NCBI GenBank assembly: GCA_009801085.1
Contig: VNWV01000003.1
Coordinates: forward strand, 1,612,001 to 1,676,000
DNA from: Lasiodiplodia sp. COLG20
Taxonomy: Eukaryota; Ascomycota; Dothideomycetes; Botryosphaeriales; Botryosphaeriaceae
DNA: 64,000 nt
Reading direction: 5' to 3'
Made by a program: the position numbers and the translations under genes. Shown here piece after piece: positions 12,702 to 23,244 of the stretch. How positions within the stretch are numbered: position 1 is the first letter of the stretch; the number at the start of each line of letters is the position of its first letter. The notes below the pieces were generated by a model. The model was not told the DNA's origin and ran no database searches. It saw nothing but the letters and a program-made list of their open reading frames with translations.

Positions 12702-14537
12702 ATGGTTTCGACACCCTCCACAATGGCGAGTCTACCTCAGGAGCTCCTGGAGCGGATCACGTCTTTCGCCGACGGTCAAACCAACGCAAATCTTCTCACC
12801 GTATCGCGCAACTTCAATGTTGCCGTCGAGCGCGTCGAATTTCCGAGGAGCATTGATGTCAATTTCCGCAACTTGGACAAGCTACTGGAACTGTATCATG
12901 GCCATCGGCTAGCCCTGTTGCGGAAAGTGACGTTTGAAGTTTCCTTCCCCGAGCTCAAACACTCTCCAGAAGCGCCTCTTGCGTGCCGAGAGACACCGGA
13001 AGACCTGCAAGCCATGGACAAAGACTTCACGAGGCAGATCAAAGCGCTCTTCACAGCCCTCGACACCCTCCAGCAAAGAGCCTCCTCCTCTTCCGAATCC
13101 CAGCTCCGCAGACTCTCGCTCGAAATCCAAATGGGGCGCCAAACCGACGACGGCAACAAGCCGTGCCACCACCGCCGCTTCATCAGCTGGCGCCTGCACC
13201 TGCTCGACCCTGACACGCTCCCAGCGCTGCCTTCAGTACACTCGTTCCGCTTCCAAGCCAAGTCCCACGCCCACTACAGCCCCTTCGACCACCAGATCCG
13301 CCCCGTCGACCTCTGCGCCATCCTCGCCATCATGGCCAAGCTCCCCGCCCTCGAAGACCTCGACCTGCCCTACCTCTACGAGCGGCCCCTGGCGCCGTGC
13401 CACTACCACGCCATCTGCGACCACTACGACAAGCCCTGGCCGGGGCCCCTCCGCGACGCCCGCCACGACTTCGCCCGCCGCATTTTATCCTCGTCCTCGT
13501 CTTCCTCCTCGTCTTCCTCCTCGTCTTCCTCCTCCCATCCCTCCGACCTGCCGCCCTCCTCCCTCCGCACCGCCCGCCTCCACTTCTCCGAAGTCCAGCA
13601 ACACGGCCCGCGCTTCGACCAGCGCTGTCGTCGCGGCGGGAAGCCGCTGCTGCCCGACCTCGTCCACCCGCACCCCGCCGACCCCCTCAGCGCCGCGCTG
13701 CGCCGCTTTTCCCAGGGCCTGGTCGAGCTCGACTTGCGCGCTACGGTTGATGAGACGCTGTTTTGGCCGTCGACGACATCGGCTGAAGCAGAAGCAGAAG
13801 GGGAAGGAGGGGAAGGAGGAGGAGGAGGAGGAGGAGAAGAAGGAGGAGCAGGGGCAGAAACGCCGTACTGGCCCCGCCTCAAACGCATGCGCGTCGAGCT
13901 CAACATCGCGCGGCCAGACGGCTCGTACTGGTTCCGCGGCCGAAACACTCCCCACCCGGACGACGACGACGACGACGACAGCAACGAACGCGGCTACCCC
14001 GTCGCCGCCGCGAAGGACGACGCGGCGCAACACTACCCGCCACTCGGCCCCTCCGCCGCAGACGCAGAGTGGGACCGACAATGGGACCGGGAGTGGGCGC
14101 CACGGACCGGATGCGGCATGAGCGGCATGGAAAGCGTGCGCGAGTACGTGTTTCGCGTCGCGCCGGATACAGTAGTGGTCGAGCGCTTGCTCGTGGCGTT
14201 CGCGCGGGCGGTGCGGCGGATGCCGGTGGTGCGGGAGGCGGAGGTTTTTGCGGTGTTGACGAAGGAGGGGTGTCGGGGGGGTGAGTACGAGGAGAGTGAT
14301 GAGTGGGATAGCGATGACGACTTTGATGAGGATGATTATGGGAGGGATGTGTTTGCGTGGGGTGTGAGGTATGTGGTCGACGACGGGGGCGAGAGGAGGG
14401 TGGAGTGGAGGGTTGGCGACGGGTGGAGGCCGGGGAGGGAGGTGTTGGATGTGTTTGGGGAAGGGGTGAGGCATGTGTGGCTGCCGACGAAGTATAGTAC
14501 GATTAGGATGATGGATGGGAGGCTGTATGAGTACTGA
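12702..14537 (+). CDS. F-box-like protein with low-complexity tracts
   Basis: Single-exon protein of 611 residues, or 604 if the second ATG at 12723 is used. The N-terminus MASLPQELLERITSFAD, followed by LLTVSRNFNVAVE, looks like an F-box, suggesting a substrate adaptor of an SCF ubiquitin ligase. The body resembles the many poorly characterised fungal F-box proteins with degenerate leucine-rich regions. Low-complexity tracts: poly-Ser from a TCC/TCG repeat at about 13490-13540, a Glu/Gly tract from GGA repeats at about 13795-13855, poly-Asp at about 13960-13980, and an acidic stretch near 14310-14340. The long antisense frames over this gene are by-products of these repeats. Substrate unknown. 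Confidence 0.7.
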   Translation: MVSTPSTMASLPQELLERITSFADGQTNANLLTVSRNFNVAVERVEFPRSIDVNFRNLDKLLELYHGHRLALLRKVTFEVSFPELKHSPEAPLACRETPEDLQAMDKDFTRQIKALFTALDTLQQRASSSSESQLRRLSLEIQMGRQTDDGNKPCHHRRFISWRLHLLDPDTLPALPSVHSFRFQAKSHAHYSPFDHQIRPVDLCAILAIMAKLPALEDLDLPYLYERPLAPCHYHAICDHYDKPWPGPLRDARHDFARRILSSSSSSSSSSSSSSSSHPSDLPPSSLRTARLHFSEVQQHGPRFDQRCRRGGKPLLPDLVHPHPADPLSAALRRFSQGLVELDLRATVDETLFWPSTTSAEAEAEGEGGEGGGGGGGEEGGAGAETPYWPRLKRMRVELNIARPDGSYWFRGRNTPHPDDDDDDDSNERGYPVAAAKDDAAQHYPPLGPSAADAEWDRQWDREWAPRTGCGMSGMESVREYVFRVAPDTVVVERLLVAFARAVRRMPVVREAEVFAVLTKEGCRGGEYEESDEWDSDDDFDEDDYGRDVFAWGVRYVVDDGGERRVEWRVGDGWRPGREVLDVFGEGVRHVWLPTKYSTIRMMDGRLYEY

Positions 14538-15069
14538 GGAAGGGAATGCGGTACGATAGTTAGCCTCGCTAAGCAAGGCATGATATAATTTAACATAATA
14601 TTTCTTTCTTGGTCTTCTTATTAATACCATTTAGTCGAATATATTCCTTACTCCAAGTGTGAAAACCTGTTGCTACTAGTGACACACGCTTTATACGTTT
14701 AGCAGCCAATTTAAATGCTAAATTATAATTCTATACATCTAATCTTAATCCACATTTTCTCACCTTAGATTGAAAGAATTCTCTATCGATAAGTATAGTA
14801 AGATGGCCATCTGAGCTGCACGATTTTAAGATCTAGAGGACTTCTTCTTATCCTAACAGTCTTGATCTAAATATTTAATTAGCCATCGTATTTAGTCTAG
14901 GTTACTAACGAAGCTCCGTCGTTGCATTAGAGTCGCCAGTGTCTCAGCAAAGCATTGGTCCTAATCACTGGTTAAAGGATGTCAATAGGTATCTAGAGTG
15001 AAAAGACTAAGATAATCTTATGAATGGGGATTTTCTTAAGCGATGTTTACCGGCTCGGACAAGCTCTAC
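14538..15069. other. AT-rich intergenic stretch, possible mutated repeat
   Basis: Clearly more AT-rich than the flanking genes, with no open frame of note. It reads like old, heavily mutated DNA (many TA and AT steps, few CA/TG), as expected for a relic altered by repeat-induced point mutation. I recognise no transposon ends or protein motifs. Naming it a relic is inference. Confidence 0.35.
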
Positions 15070-16837
15070 TTAAGATATGAGACTACAGCTCCCGTATTCG
15101 CGAATCATTTTACCAACAACAATAAACCCACCAATCCCTGGCACAAAAATGATACCGAAAGTCACTAGAAGAAGGAAAATATGGAAACTTTTGTATCGCC
15201 AAATCAATGTACTCATCAGCCAAAGTTGTTGAAAGCTAAACAGAACCATTCCGACTCCTGCTGTGAGCCATGCCATAGTCCAACCCCGTTGAGACGGAAG
15301 ACTATTCCCCGGCTTAAAGTGTGAGAATCCGCCAGCTACAGCAACTGGTATGCAATCAATTATGATTGCAATTAGCCCAATTATTCTGCTGCTGAAAATT
15401 TCGTTCCTACTTGGCTCCGCGCATGGACAGGAAGGAATCTCCAAAATCGGCAAAGATGGACTACTAAATTGTGAGCGTTCTGGTTTGACTACTGAAACTG
15501 AATATAGAGGGAAAGAAATGCGCGACATACGTATCCTCTCTCTTTGATTCATTTTTCTCATTTGGAAATTCCACGACCACAAAACCTTGTGGGAGAATGT
15601 CATTTTTTATGCCATGCCGAGATTCGGAATCGTTTATTGTACCACAATCAATCTCTTGAAGATGGGATGTGGGTCTGTAGAGACGTAGCTTGACTTCAGC
15701 TTCGTTATTTACCTCAAATATGCCAGTGAACCCTCCTGAGAAGCTTCCATCCTCGTCAGAGCTTGAAGTTTTGGGAACACTGGCAGTTCCAACCACGCCG
15801 TCGATGTCGTTTCCAGTCCGCTTTTGAGCTTCTTTCATAATCGTAGTCGAGACAAGGTACATGTGAGAGTATGATGGTGTTAAGAGAGCGCCACAAAGGT
15901 TGATGAACGACATGGTGACATAGGGTGCAACCGTGAGTCCAAATGCCGAGTATCCGTATTGCTTCACCTGGTCCCCTCTGGTGCGATAGAGAGTTAGGCA
16001 TCCATAGAAAAGCTGGATTATGGCGATCAATGGCTTGATGATACTGTAAGAGCAACTGATTTCCCAACGAACTTCCCTAGTTCTGCTCGTAGGTGACTTA
16101 TCTGGAGAGTTGATGACAGAAACATTATCTCCTAGAGCCGGGGACAGCTCTACTCCGGATTGAGGGGGGAGCTCAGTCAGGGCGTATCCTTTGGGCAATT
16201 CGCAGATGCCGTGAACTTGTCGGCTGTAAAAATTCGATTTGTCGTTAGGTTTAAACGTCGAACATTCCAGATGTAAAAACGCGATCTCGGCTCTCAGGAT
16301 TGGTGGTTGAAATTGCTGCCCCTCGACCTTACCCTTCCCAGTATGAAGGGTTTTCTCACACTGAGTTTGTGGATTGAATGACTTTGAAAGTAACTCTTCA
16401 ACCTCTTGTGAAACCTTTAGGTTTTGGATTATATCTCCATCTTGCGGTCTCCAGTCGTAGTTTCTTATGACTTCGCAGAGTGCAGAAGACTTCAAGGCAA
16501 TTTGTAAAGGTGACTTCTGGAAACATGCAGCGAGGTAGATGCACCGAACCCCATTTAAAATGCCATGAAACGGTAGAAAAAGGGTATAAAGACGGGCAAA
16601 GAACGATTCAATGAGTAATTCAACCGGCTTGGTAATCATCGTGGCGACATGTGCAACATAGTTACCCAGAAAGAAAACAGCAATATCCCAGATTTTTGGT
16701 GGAAGACACAACAGACTGGGATTTCCATGGTTTGTTGTTCCTTCGGGAACAGTGATGGTAATGTTCTGGAGCTTTGGTACAGCGGAAGAGAGCGCAGAAA
16801 TTATCAAGACACATAAAAGAAACGTAATGAAGCTCAT
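15070..16837 (-). CDS. unknown multi-pass membrane protein
   Basis: 566 residues by a two-exon model: 16837-15531 and 15463-15070, with a 67-nt intron (GTATGT...TTTAG). It begins MSFITFLLCVLIISALSSA, a signal peptide or first membrane segment. Further hydrophobic segments include IIKPLIAIIQLFYGCLTLY, a stretch around YGYSAFGLTVAPYVTMSFIN, and three in exon 2 (IIGLIAIIIDCIPVAVAGGF; GWTMAWLTAGVGMVLFSF; IFLLLVTFGIIFVPGIGGF). This pattern occurs in uncharacterised fungal membrane proteins; I cannot assign a function. The gene is noticeably AT-richer than its neighbours and sits in an AT-rich island, suggesting an accessory gene. Confidence 0.75.
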
Positions 16838-18884
16838 GTCGAATAAAAGCGCAAAGTGTCGATAGTGAGGATGATAAAGGGGATTAAGGGTAAATAAATG
16901 ATGTGGTCTGAAGCCTGATAGGAGTAAATGCGATTTGCAAGAGAGTCTGGTAAACCAGTGAAGTGGAGGTACGCAATGGACCTATGGTGAAAAACCAGAG
17001 TGCGCTGGCAGCGCTGACGAAGACGCCAGGGGTGCAGGAAGCGTGGTTGTGAGGCGGGGCTGGAATTTCCTGAAGGACATAGAATTCGGCTTCAAGAACT
17101 TGTGGGATGGGGCGATGGACGAGATTTGGTCGGTGAGATTTCGAATGTGGCAGGGCAGATGCCAGCGACCTTTTCGATGGCTTTGCTGAGCAGCGGGCAG
17201 GAGAACAGCGGGCGGAAAACGATGAAGCTCGGACTGCCAATACGCTAATTATTATCCCGGGTCGTGAAGAAAGTCCTTTGTTAGGCGCGGTGTAAGGGAG
17301 ATTGGGGTAAAGGGAAGATGATGGAGAAAAGAGCGAATGGTGGCAGTACTAATCAAGAAGTCGAACAGTCGGACCCCACCATCCTACGCCGCTGTTTCCT
17401 GACTCATTTCATTTATCCTGTAATATTCTGCACCACTGCATGGCACCATCTGGAAGTATAGGGGCTCGACGCGTCTGCTTTCGCATGCATTTGAGAATCG
17501 GGTTGTGGCTGCATGAGGCTGGCAGAGCCCAGCCCAGCCGGCCAGCATGGCTGCCTAAGACTAGCATAAATGCTTACATCCTTGTCTAACTAGACTTACG
17601 CAAGACTAAGTCCGCCTCAACCAGTGGGTGCAACGTGTTCCGATAAATCGCTCGCTGACAAGTGCGACCGCTGTATATGCATACCGCTCGCCCACCGCAA
17701 CATCAGTGGAGGACCTGCCATCCTATCACACGAGCTGGATTTGCTCCCAGGTCAAGTTGAACGCGGTCGCCTGACAGTTGATTCCCCGCACCGATAGTTC
17801 ATTCGTATTCAAAAACCGCTGCAGTATGCACGCATTCTCTAAGAAGCCTCGGTGTGGACGCGTCTTACCCATAACTGGATCGAGTCTATCCGCTATCCGC
17901 AAACTATGGCTCAGACGTGACTCTGAATGGAGCCCATCTGACGATACAGAGGTGATTTTCTCGATTCGACGTGTCACAGAGTGTTGACGTTAGCGGCGCA
18001 CACTTGACACGCTGATGCGGCTGGCTGAGGCAAGAATCTGAGGAGGTGAATGGGTGGTGTATTCAGCCAACCGAAAGAAAGCACTAAATGCCCCCCTTGA
18101 CTCTCGCGCCCGCAAACAAGGCTTGCCAGTGGGATTAATTTTGAATTAGAATTATATCTATTCCCATTTTCTGAGCCGAGATAAAAGTATGTTCCGTCAG
18201 CATGCATAGTAGGTCTAAGCAAGAGCCGGCTCAAAGCCTGTGGGAGCTTGATAGCATTCACTGCTGCGTGTTGTAAGGCAACCACTACTACAAATTGCAC
18301 CATCCAAGGCAGCTCCACCTGCTCTTCAAATTCTTCTTCCTCGAAGACCGGAGCAAGTCCAGTCGTTCAACGAAGGGAGCTCGGAAAATGTCCTCATCGC
18401 TTGCTCGAGGTAGAAAACTCAGTGTAACTCTTTTGTTCCAATTGGTTTGATGAACCTTAGCATGAATCGTTCGCGTGGCCGTCGCTTTCTTTATNTTAGC
18501 GCAAGATCTAGAATAGTCTGTTTTTGCGGTTTGACGTAGAATGTGTGGCGTGGACACCGCTTTCTTTCTTTCTTTCTTTCTTTCTTTTTTTTTTTTTTTG
18601 GTGGTCTACTCGCGGCTGCGAATATGAGAAAGAACTACACAAATAGCGAACATTGAAAGCCGAGGGGGATATTATCAGTGCCACATGCCAAGCATAATGT
18701 GGCGAATTATCTTTATATAATTTTCTTTGTGAGAATGGAACAAACTATCCCTTCTTCTGATAGTATAAAGATTTCTTGCAGCTCTCGCTTTCTTTCATCC
18801 TCGATAACTACAATGGTATATCAATACACCCATATATACTCTTCGCGGAAGTTAAGCTAGCTGAACACGTATTCAATACTAACC
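16838..18884. other. intergenic region with microsatellite and one ambiguous base
   Basis: About 2 kb with only short unconvincing ORFs. One undetermined base (n) is at 18495. A CTTT microsatellite running into a T tract lies at 18561-18599. No repeat family, tRNA or conserved protein was recognised. The right end holds the promoter of the small secreted protein at 18885. Confidence 0.5.
18561..18599. repeat. (TTTC)n microsatellite with poly-T tail
   Basis: Six or more CTTT units directly followed by about 14 T. Simple-sequence repeat, seen directly. The ambiguous base at 18495 lies nearby, so local assembly quality may be reduced. Confidence 0.95.
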
Positions 18885-19361
18885 ATGCAACTCAATAATA
18901 CTATTTTCCTCATCCTTAGCGCCGCAATAATCGCGCTCGCCGCTCCTCAGTTCGTCGGCAATATGCCGACAACCTCCCCTCTTACCACCACATCCGGCCT
19001 CGGCCCTGCCTATCCAGTCGAAGGCGTCTCCAATATCTTGCCCTCGCCTGCCAGCAACGGTACGAATAATATCAACCTTGAAGCGCGCGGCTATCCTGCA
19101 CGGCGCGTCCGCTACTGCCAGCACCTCAACGGCAGAGGCGCGTGCCTAAATCAAGACTTGGATAACAAGAGGTGCTACAACTTTCTGGGGTGGTGGGATA
19201 ACCAAGTCAGTTCCATCTACATCAACCCGGGTCTCAAGTGCTCAATATATGCCGAAAAGACTTGCAAGGGCCGCAAGGTCGAGTTCAAGGCGCCTGGGAT
19301 CACAGATTTGCAGAGCGTCGGGATTAATGACCAAGCGAGCTCTATCTACTGTTCTCATTAA
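18885..19361 (+). CDS. small secreted cysteine-containing protein, crystallin-like; candidate effector
   Basis: 158 residues, single exon. The signal peptide is MQLNNTIFLILSAAIIALAA. A Thr/Ser/Pro-rich propeptide-like stretch ends around LEARGYPARR, a possible dibasic processing site. The rest carries six cysteines. Two similar halves are visible: one ends WWDNQVSSIYI, the other ends INDQASSIYC and is preceded by CSIYAEKTCKGRKVEF. The pattern 'IYxxxxCxGRxVEF...VGINDQASSIYC' resembles the Greek-key motif of beta/gamma crystallins, a fold found in small secreted fungal proteins. A TATATA is at 18833-18838, about 50 nt before the ATG. The gene sits alone in a long gene-poor stretch. An effector role is inference; crystallin likeness is from motif pattern only. 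Confidence 0.75.
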   Translation: MQLNNTIFLILSAAIIALAAPQFVGNMPTTSPLTTTSGLGPAYPVEGVSNILPSPASNGTNNINLEARGYPARRVRYCQHLNGRGACLNQDLDNKRCYNFLGWWDNQVSSIYINPGLKCSIYAEKTCKGRKVEFKAPGITDLQSVGINDQASSIYCSH

Positions 19362-19972
19362 AGCAACGCACTTTTATGGACCTCCTATACCATGGGCTTG
19401 TGTGAGAAGTAGCGGGGCGACCAGAGTGAGAAGGACTGATTGAAGTTTTCTTTTCTTTTTTTAATATTGAAAATTTGTTTTAATGGCATATGAGCGCGCA
19501 GGACAGGATTAGAAGCATCAAGAACGTAATTGAATAGGCAGCACCGAAGTCTACCGCTTTATGCCGATGCTATTGGGGTAAAGCTTAAGTGAATGACTGA
19601 ATAGTCAAACCGCGCAGAAGTAGGCAAGCTTCCAGAAGGTACCAAGCAGAAGACATAAAAGTCTACACGATACCAATATAATCTCTAGGTAACAATATGC
19701 AGCCACTTACCAGAGTGTAACATGCATCATCTTTTGACTCTGTGCTGCTTCGACTTTCCTCAGATGCGGCAGAACTGCGGAGTTTTGACTTGTCGGCTAG
19801 AAAAGACTCGGTAGCGAGAGCACACGATGCGTCCGAGGCCCGATCCTGCCGTACCCACACAGCATAGAAGAAGTAGGTTCGTTGGCCTGAGGACATTGTC
19901 TCTTCCCTACACTCGAGGGGGTAATTGCTCTACGCATAATTTCAAAACAAGCGAAGATGTTGATCATAGCTT
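19362..19972. other. intergenic region before the tRNA gene
   Basis: No gene recognised; short ORFs on both strands lack support. It probably contains the 3' UTR of the small secreted protein and the upstream region of the tRNA gene. Confidence 0.4.
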
Positions 19973-20117
19973 GGGGGTGTGGCGCAACGGTAGCGGTAAG
20001 TCTTCAATTATTCGACAACACAAAACATCAAGCATACTAATTCCCTTCATAGCGTCAGATTCCAGATCCAATCTTGGAGTATCCTGAAGGCTGTGCGTTC
20101 AAATCGCACCATCCTCA
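19973..20117 (+). tRNA. tRNA-Trp (CCA) with two introns, one of spliceosomal type in the D-arm
   Basis: Hand folding: acceptor arm 19973-19979 (GGGGGTG) pairs fully with 20110-20116 (CATCCTC, two G-U pairs), discriminator A at 20117. The D stem GCGC (19982-19985) pairs with GCG (19993-19995) plus C at 20053, so 19996-20052 must be removed. Anticodon CCA is at 20062-20064. A short intron of about 16 nt follows base 20065; its TTGGA can pair with the anticodon as usual in tRNA precursors. The T arm GTGCG/CGCAC (20093-20097, 20105-20109) with loop TTCAAAT is perfect. The A box TGGCGCAACGG and B box are intact and uninterrupted, and a run of T follows at 20120-20125. One flaw: pair 31-39 is A-C. 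The 57-nt D-arm insert begins GTAAGT, contains TACTAAT and ends CATAG, i.e. the spliceosomal pattern. The gene may be functional or may be a pseudogene. Confidence 0.8.
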
Positions 20118-23100
20118 TCTTTTTTGCACTTTTTTTCCCCCTGGTCTGTCTTTTGAGTGCCTTGTGGGGTGCAAATGACTCTTCCTCCGCAGTGCCCGGG
20201 TGGAGACGATTGGGTCTGGACTCGGGCGGGCCGTTAGCTAGTTCTTCAGCCGGCCGGTGTGAAGCCGGAGTCTGCTCAACGTTTTGCCGATGAGTACTCG
20301 TGAGAGGAGTCACTACTGGTATTTACTCAAACCTTTTCCCCACCTGGTGGAAACACGACAAAAATCCAGGGCGGATGGATGCTCAGGGGAAGACAGAACG
20401 TTGAAGCATGACGGCTTGCTGCGAAGAGGGTTCAGCACTCGAAGGGTGGTTGAGAGATGAAGAAGACTGCTCAAACCTGATCATCCATGTACTGGATTGC
20501 TGGATGCATGATGGCCCTCCAAAGATCTTTCCCGGATGACTAAGCGATATACTGACCTGCCGTGCCGACATTGGGAACAACAGCTTGCGGTTCGAAACCC
20601 ACATTGAAAATACATTATAATATTCATTTTTGATAGTAGAAGCTGCAAGCAAATCGACACTCGGTACCTATGTCCTGCTGACTCGCACAATCCTTTTGCC
20701 TTATTTATCAGCCACCCCCGCTGTACCTCCGCAATAAACCATCACCTCTCCCATCCTCCTTCTGCTCAGTGCTTGGACAGACGCTGCGCCCTCCCTGTCG
20801 ACGTCAGATGCAGATCACACCTCTAGCACGAAGCCTTGGGTATCCGTCCGTAGCCGCACGACTTTCGAGGACCCTGGTTTCGGAAGACAAGAAGACTTGA
20901 CGAAGGCCGGGTGGCCTGATGTCCGGTTTCGCGCACGAGTCAATCTCAAGTATTGGTTTCAGCACAATACCGTCGAAAGTGACGCAGCAGAAAAGAAAGA
21001 CCGGTCAAGAGCCAAAAAAGATGTGCGGCACGGCGGGGGCAGGGGAACAAAGAACGGGGCTGTGTGCCGGGGGGCGGAAAGGTAGAGTGTGTTGTGCTAA
21101 AGGCAATATTGATTGCCAAGGATGGCGTTACGACGACGCAGAGTCAGGGTCTATTGTGACATATGTTAATCGCTATTCAGTTAGCGGTACAGGTACACAC
21201 TATAGTGGCTGGTCTGCTATAATCGCTACCCGAGGTGAAACGAGAAACGGCGTGGATAGCGAGAAAGCAGGGCAACAAGTGCCGCGCAGCGAATGAGGAT
21301 AAGTAATCCACCGCCAGGGACCAGCGCCTCAATTTCCGGGTACCACACCACTGGAACGTCAGTGATAGGCTCCAAAGTCGGGGCGTTGGGTAAGGGACCA
21401 GAGACGGCTGCTGCTGTGCCGTGTCGGGCCAGAAGGCACGGATCGTCGATTCGTCGTCCTATACATGCTTTTTGGCTGCTCGGATTCTGTGCGAAGGGTC
21501 CAGCGGTAATGACGGTGCGGAGCGAGCCATAGCGTCGCCGTGCACGGGGAGAGAGGGCGCGTGATTGACGTGTGCGGTTCGGATAACGTAAACAGGCAAG
21601 GCGATAGCTCGTGGCGAGCGGGAGCACGCGCAGGGGGCACCGCCGAGAGAGGAATCCAACAAGACAGAGCCCCCAGATCTCTCATCAGCTGAACAGGCTC
21701 CACCAGCAGCGCGCGCGCGAATCATTCCAGCCGTGGTGCCTGATGATTGCCGCGACTCACGGGCGGGAAAAAACGCGCAATCCGCCGCACGTCGCATCAG
21801 CGTCGGACCGGTCAAGAAAAGAAACAGATTAAGGTTGGCTCTCTTTTCGCACCAAGCTTTTCGCGCTTGTCGTCGACTTCGCCTGCTTCAGGCATCCAGC
21901 TCCGCGGCGGATGGCAGCGAGTCGGGGCGACAGGGAACGTCGTTTCATCGGCAGCGGGCATTGAAATGTGCTGTCGCTCCGAATGGAGATCGGCGCGGTC
22001 GGGACTGAAGGCTGCAAAGCCACAGCGGTCGACGTTGGTGTGAAGTGGAGGCAGGCGGTGAGGCCACGGAGGAACTGTACCTTTTTAGCCTGCATCCATG
22101 CTCCGAAACGCATAGCAGCCCATCGCTAGTCGCCCGCGGAACGCTTCCTGTTCTGCCGCCAAAAAGTGGGCCACCGTTCCGACACTGCAGAATATGCGTC
22201 GTCAATCATCCTGACGCCCGATTTGGAACCTGCCAGAGTCATGGGCCAATCTTATCTCCTCGTGCATACCCAGCTTCCCGTATCGATACGCTTCCCGCGC
22301 TCCTTTCTGGCTATTCTGCCTCTTTTTTTAAGCGGGCGGGGTTACGGGCACCTCACTCGCCCGTCCCTTCAGCAGCTTCCTCTCACACACAACCGCAGTC
22401 TCATCAGCCGATGTCCTGTGTCTCATGTTCCTGTCTCAGCCTGCCGCGCCCCGCAGCTTTCTAGAAGAATGCGAAACGGTGCATTTCCTTGCTTTTGGCC
22501 CTGTACCGTGCTCCGCTGCGGGGGACGCTCGCTCCTTTCATTGGTGCCGTCTGATGTCACATCAGACAAGGCTGTGTACACGTGCATCTTTGCTGTGTGC
22601 GACGTTGCTACGCGTGACGCGCAAAATAATCGACTCGTGCATTGTGTGTAACCGTCGAGCAAGCGAAAGGCTTGTGTCGACATTTCCGTACGGAGACAGA
22701 TGGGGAATCCAAAGACAAAGGAAAAGAAAGACATAGGAGATGAGTGACAGGAAGAAGGTGCAGCAGAGGACGTGCGTGACGACCTGTCCGCAAAACGCGT
22801 GGTATCTACCCAACAAAATCGCAACAAAAGCGCCGTCCATTCCCGGTTCCACAACCCGTCCGCTCCCAAGATCGCCAAATGAGCATAACAAATCCACCGG
22901 GGAGAAGCGAAAGGAATAATGAGGTATGTGCTGAGCTCGATAGGAAAAAATACGAAGAAGAAACATCTCGCCAAGACCACGCTCAGCATACAGGAGAACA
23001 TTGATCACCACCTCTCCTGCCCCTATTCCTCCCAGAACATAGCCCTTCGTGACATGTCAAATGAACACCGGGTATACTAAACTTCCCAATCCAAGGAGTT

Positions 23101-23244
23101 GCGCCAAGAAAAGCAAATGTCAGAAAAAAAAAAAAGACCTCCGTACTTTTAATATCGTATGGTGGTACATGCAACGAATCAAATAACTCGTGTCAAGTCG
23201 TCAGAGGTAGCGAAAAACAGGGTATTAGTACGGTGACCACGCTC
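20118..23244. other. 3.1-kb region without supported genes
   Basis: Several ORFs of 60-190 codons exist on both strands (for example 22423-23001 minus and 21226-21627 minus), but none shows a domain, signal or splice model that I trust. The right end probably holds the 3' UTR of the RING-vWA gene. A B-box-like sequence at 20589-20599 has no matching cloverleaf. Otherwise nothing seen. Confidence 0.4.
20120..20125 (+). terminator. RNA polymerase III terminator of the tRNA gene
   Basis: T run just after the discriminator base of the tRNA at 20117. This is the usual signal for polymerase III release and supports independent transcription of the tRNA gene. Confidence 0.6.

Noticed and set aside
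13485..14630. 381-codon minus-strand frame
   Set aside because: Antisense to the F-box gene; open because of the trinucleotide repeats; no domain.
16884..17240. 118-codon minus-strand frame upstream of the membrane protein
   Set aside because: Ser/Arg/Pro-rich with no motif and no plausible splice to the downstream gene.
17726..18557. Several overlapping frames of 60-115 codons
   Set aside because: No domain, no consistent splice model, and the region contains an ambiguous base and a microsatellite.
20589..20599. GGTTCGAAACC resembling a tRNA B box
   Set aside because: No matching T stem, acceptor stem or A box could be found on either strand.
21226..23001. Frames of 110-190 codons on both strands
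   Set aside because: Mutually overlapping, atypical composition, no recognisable features.
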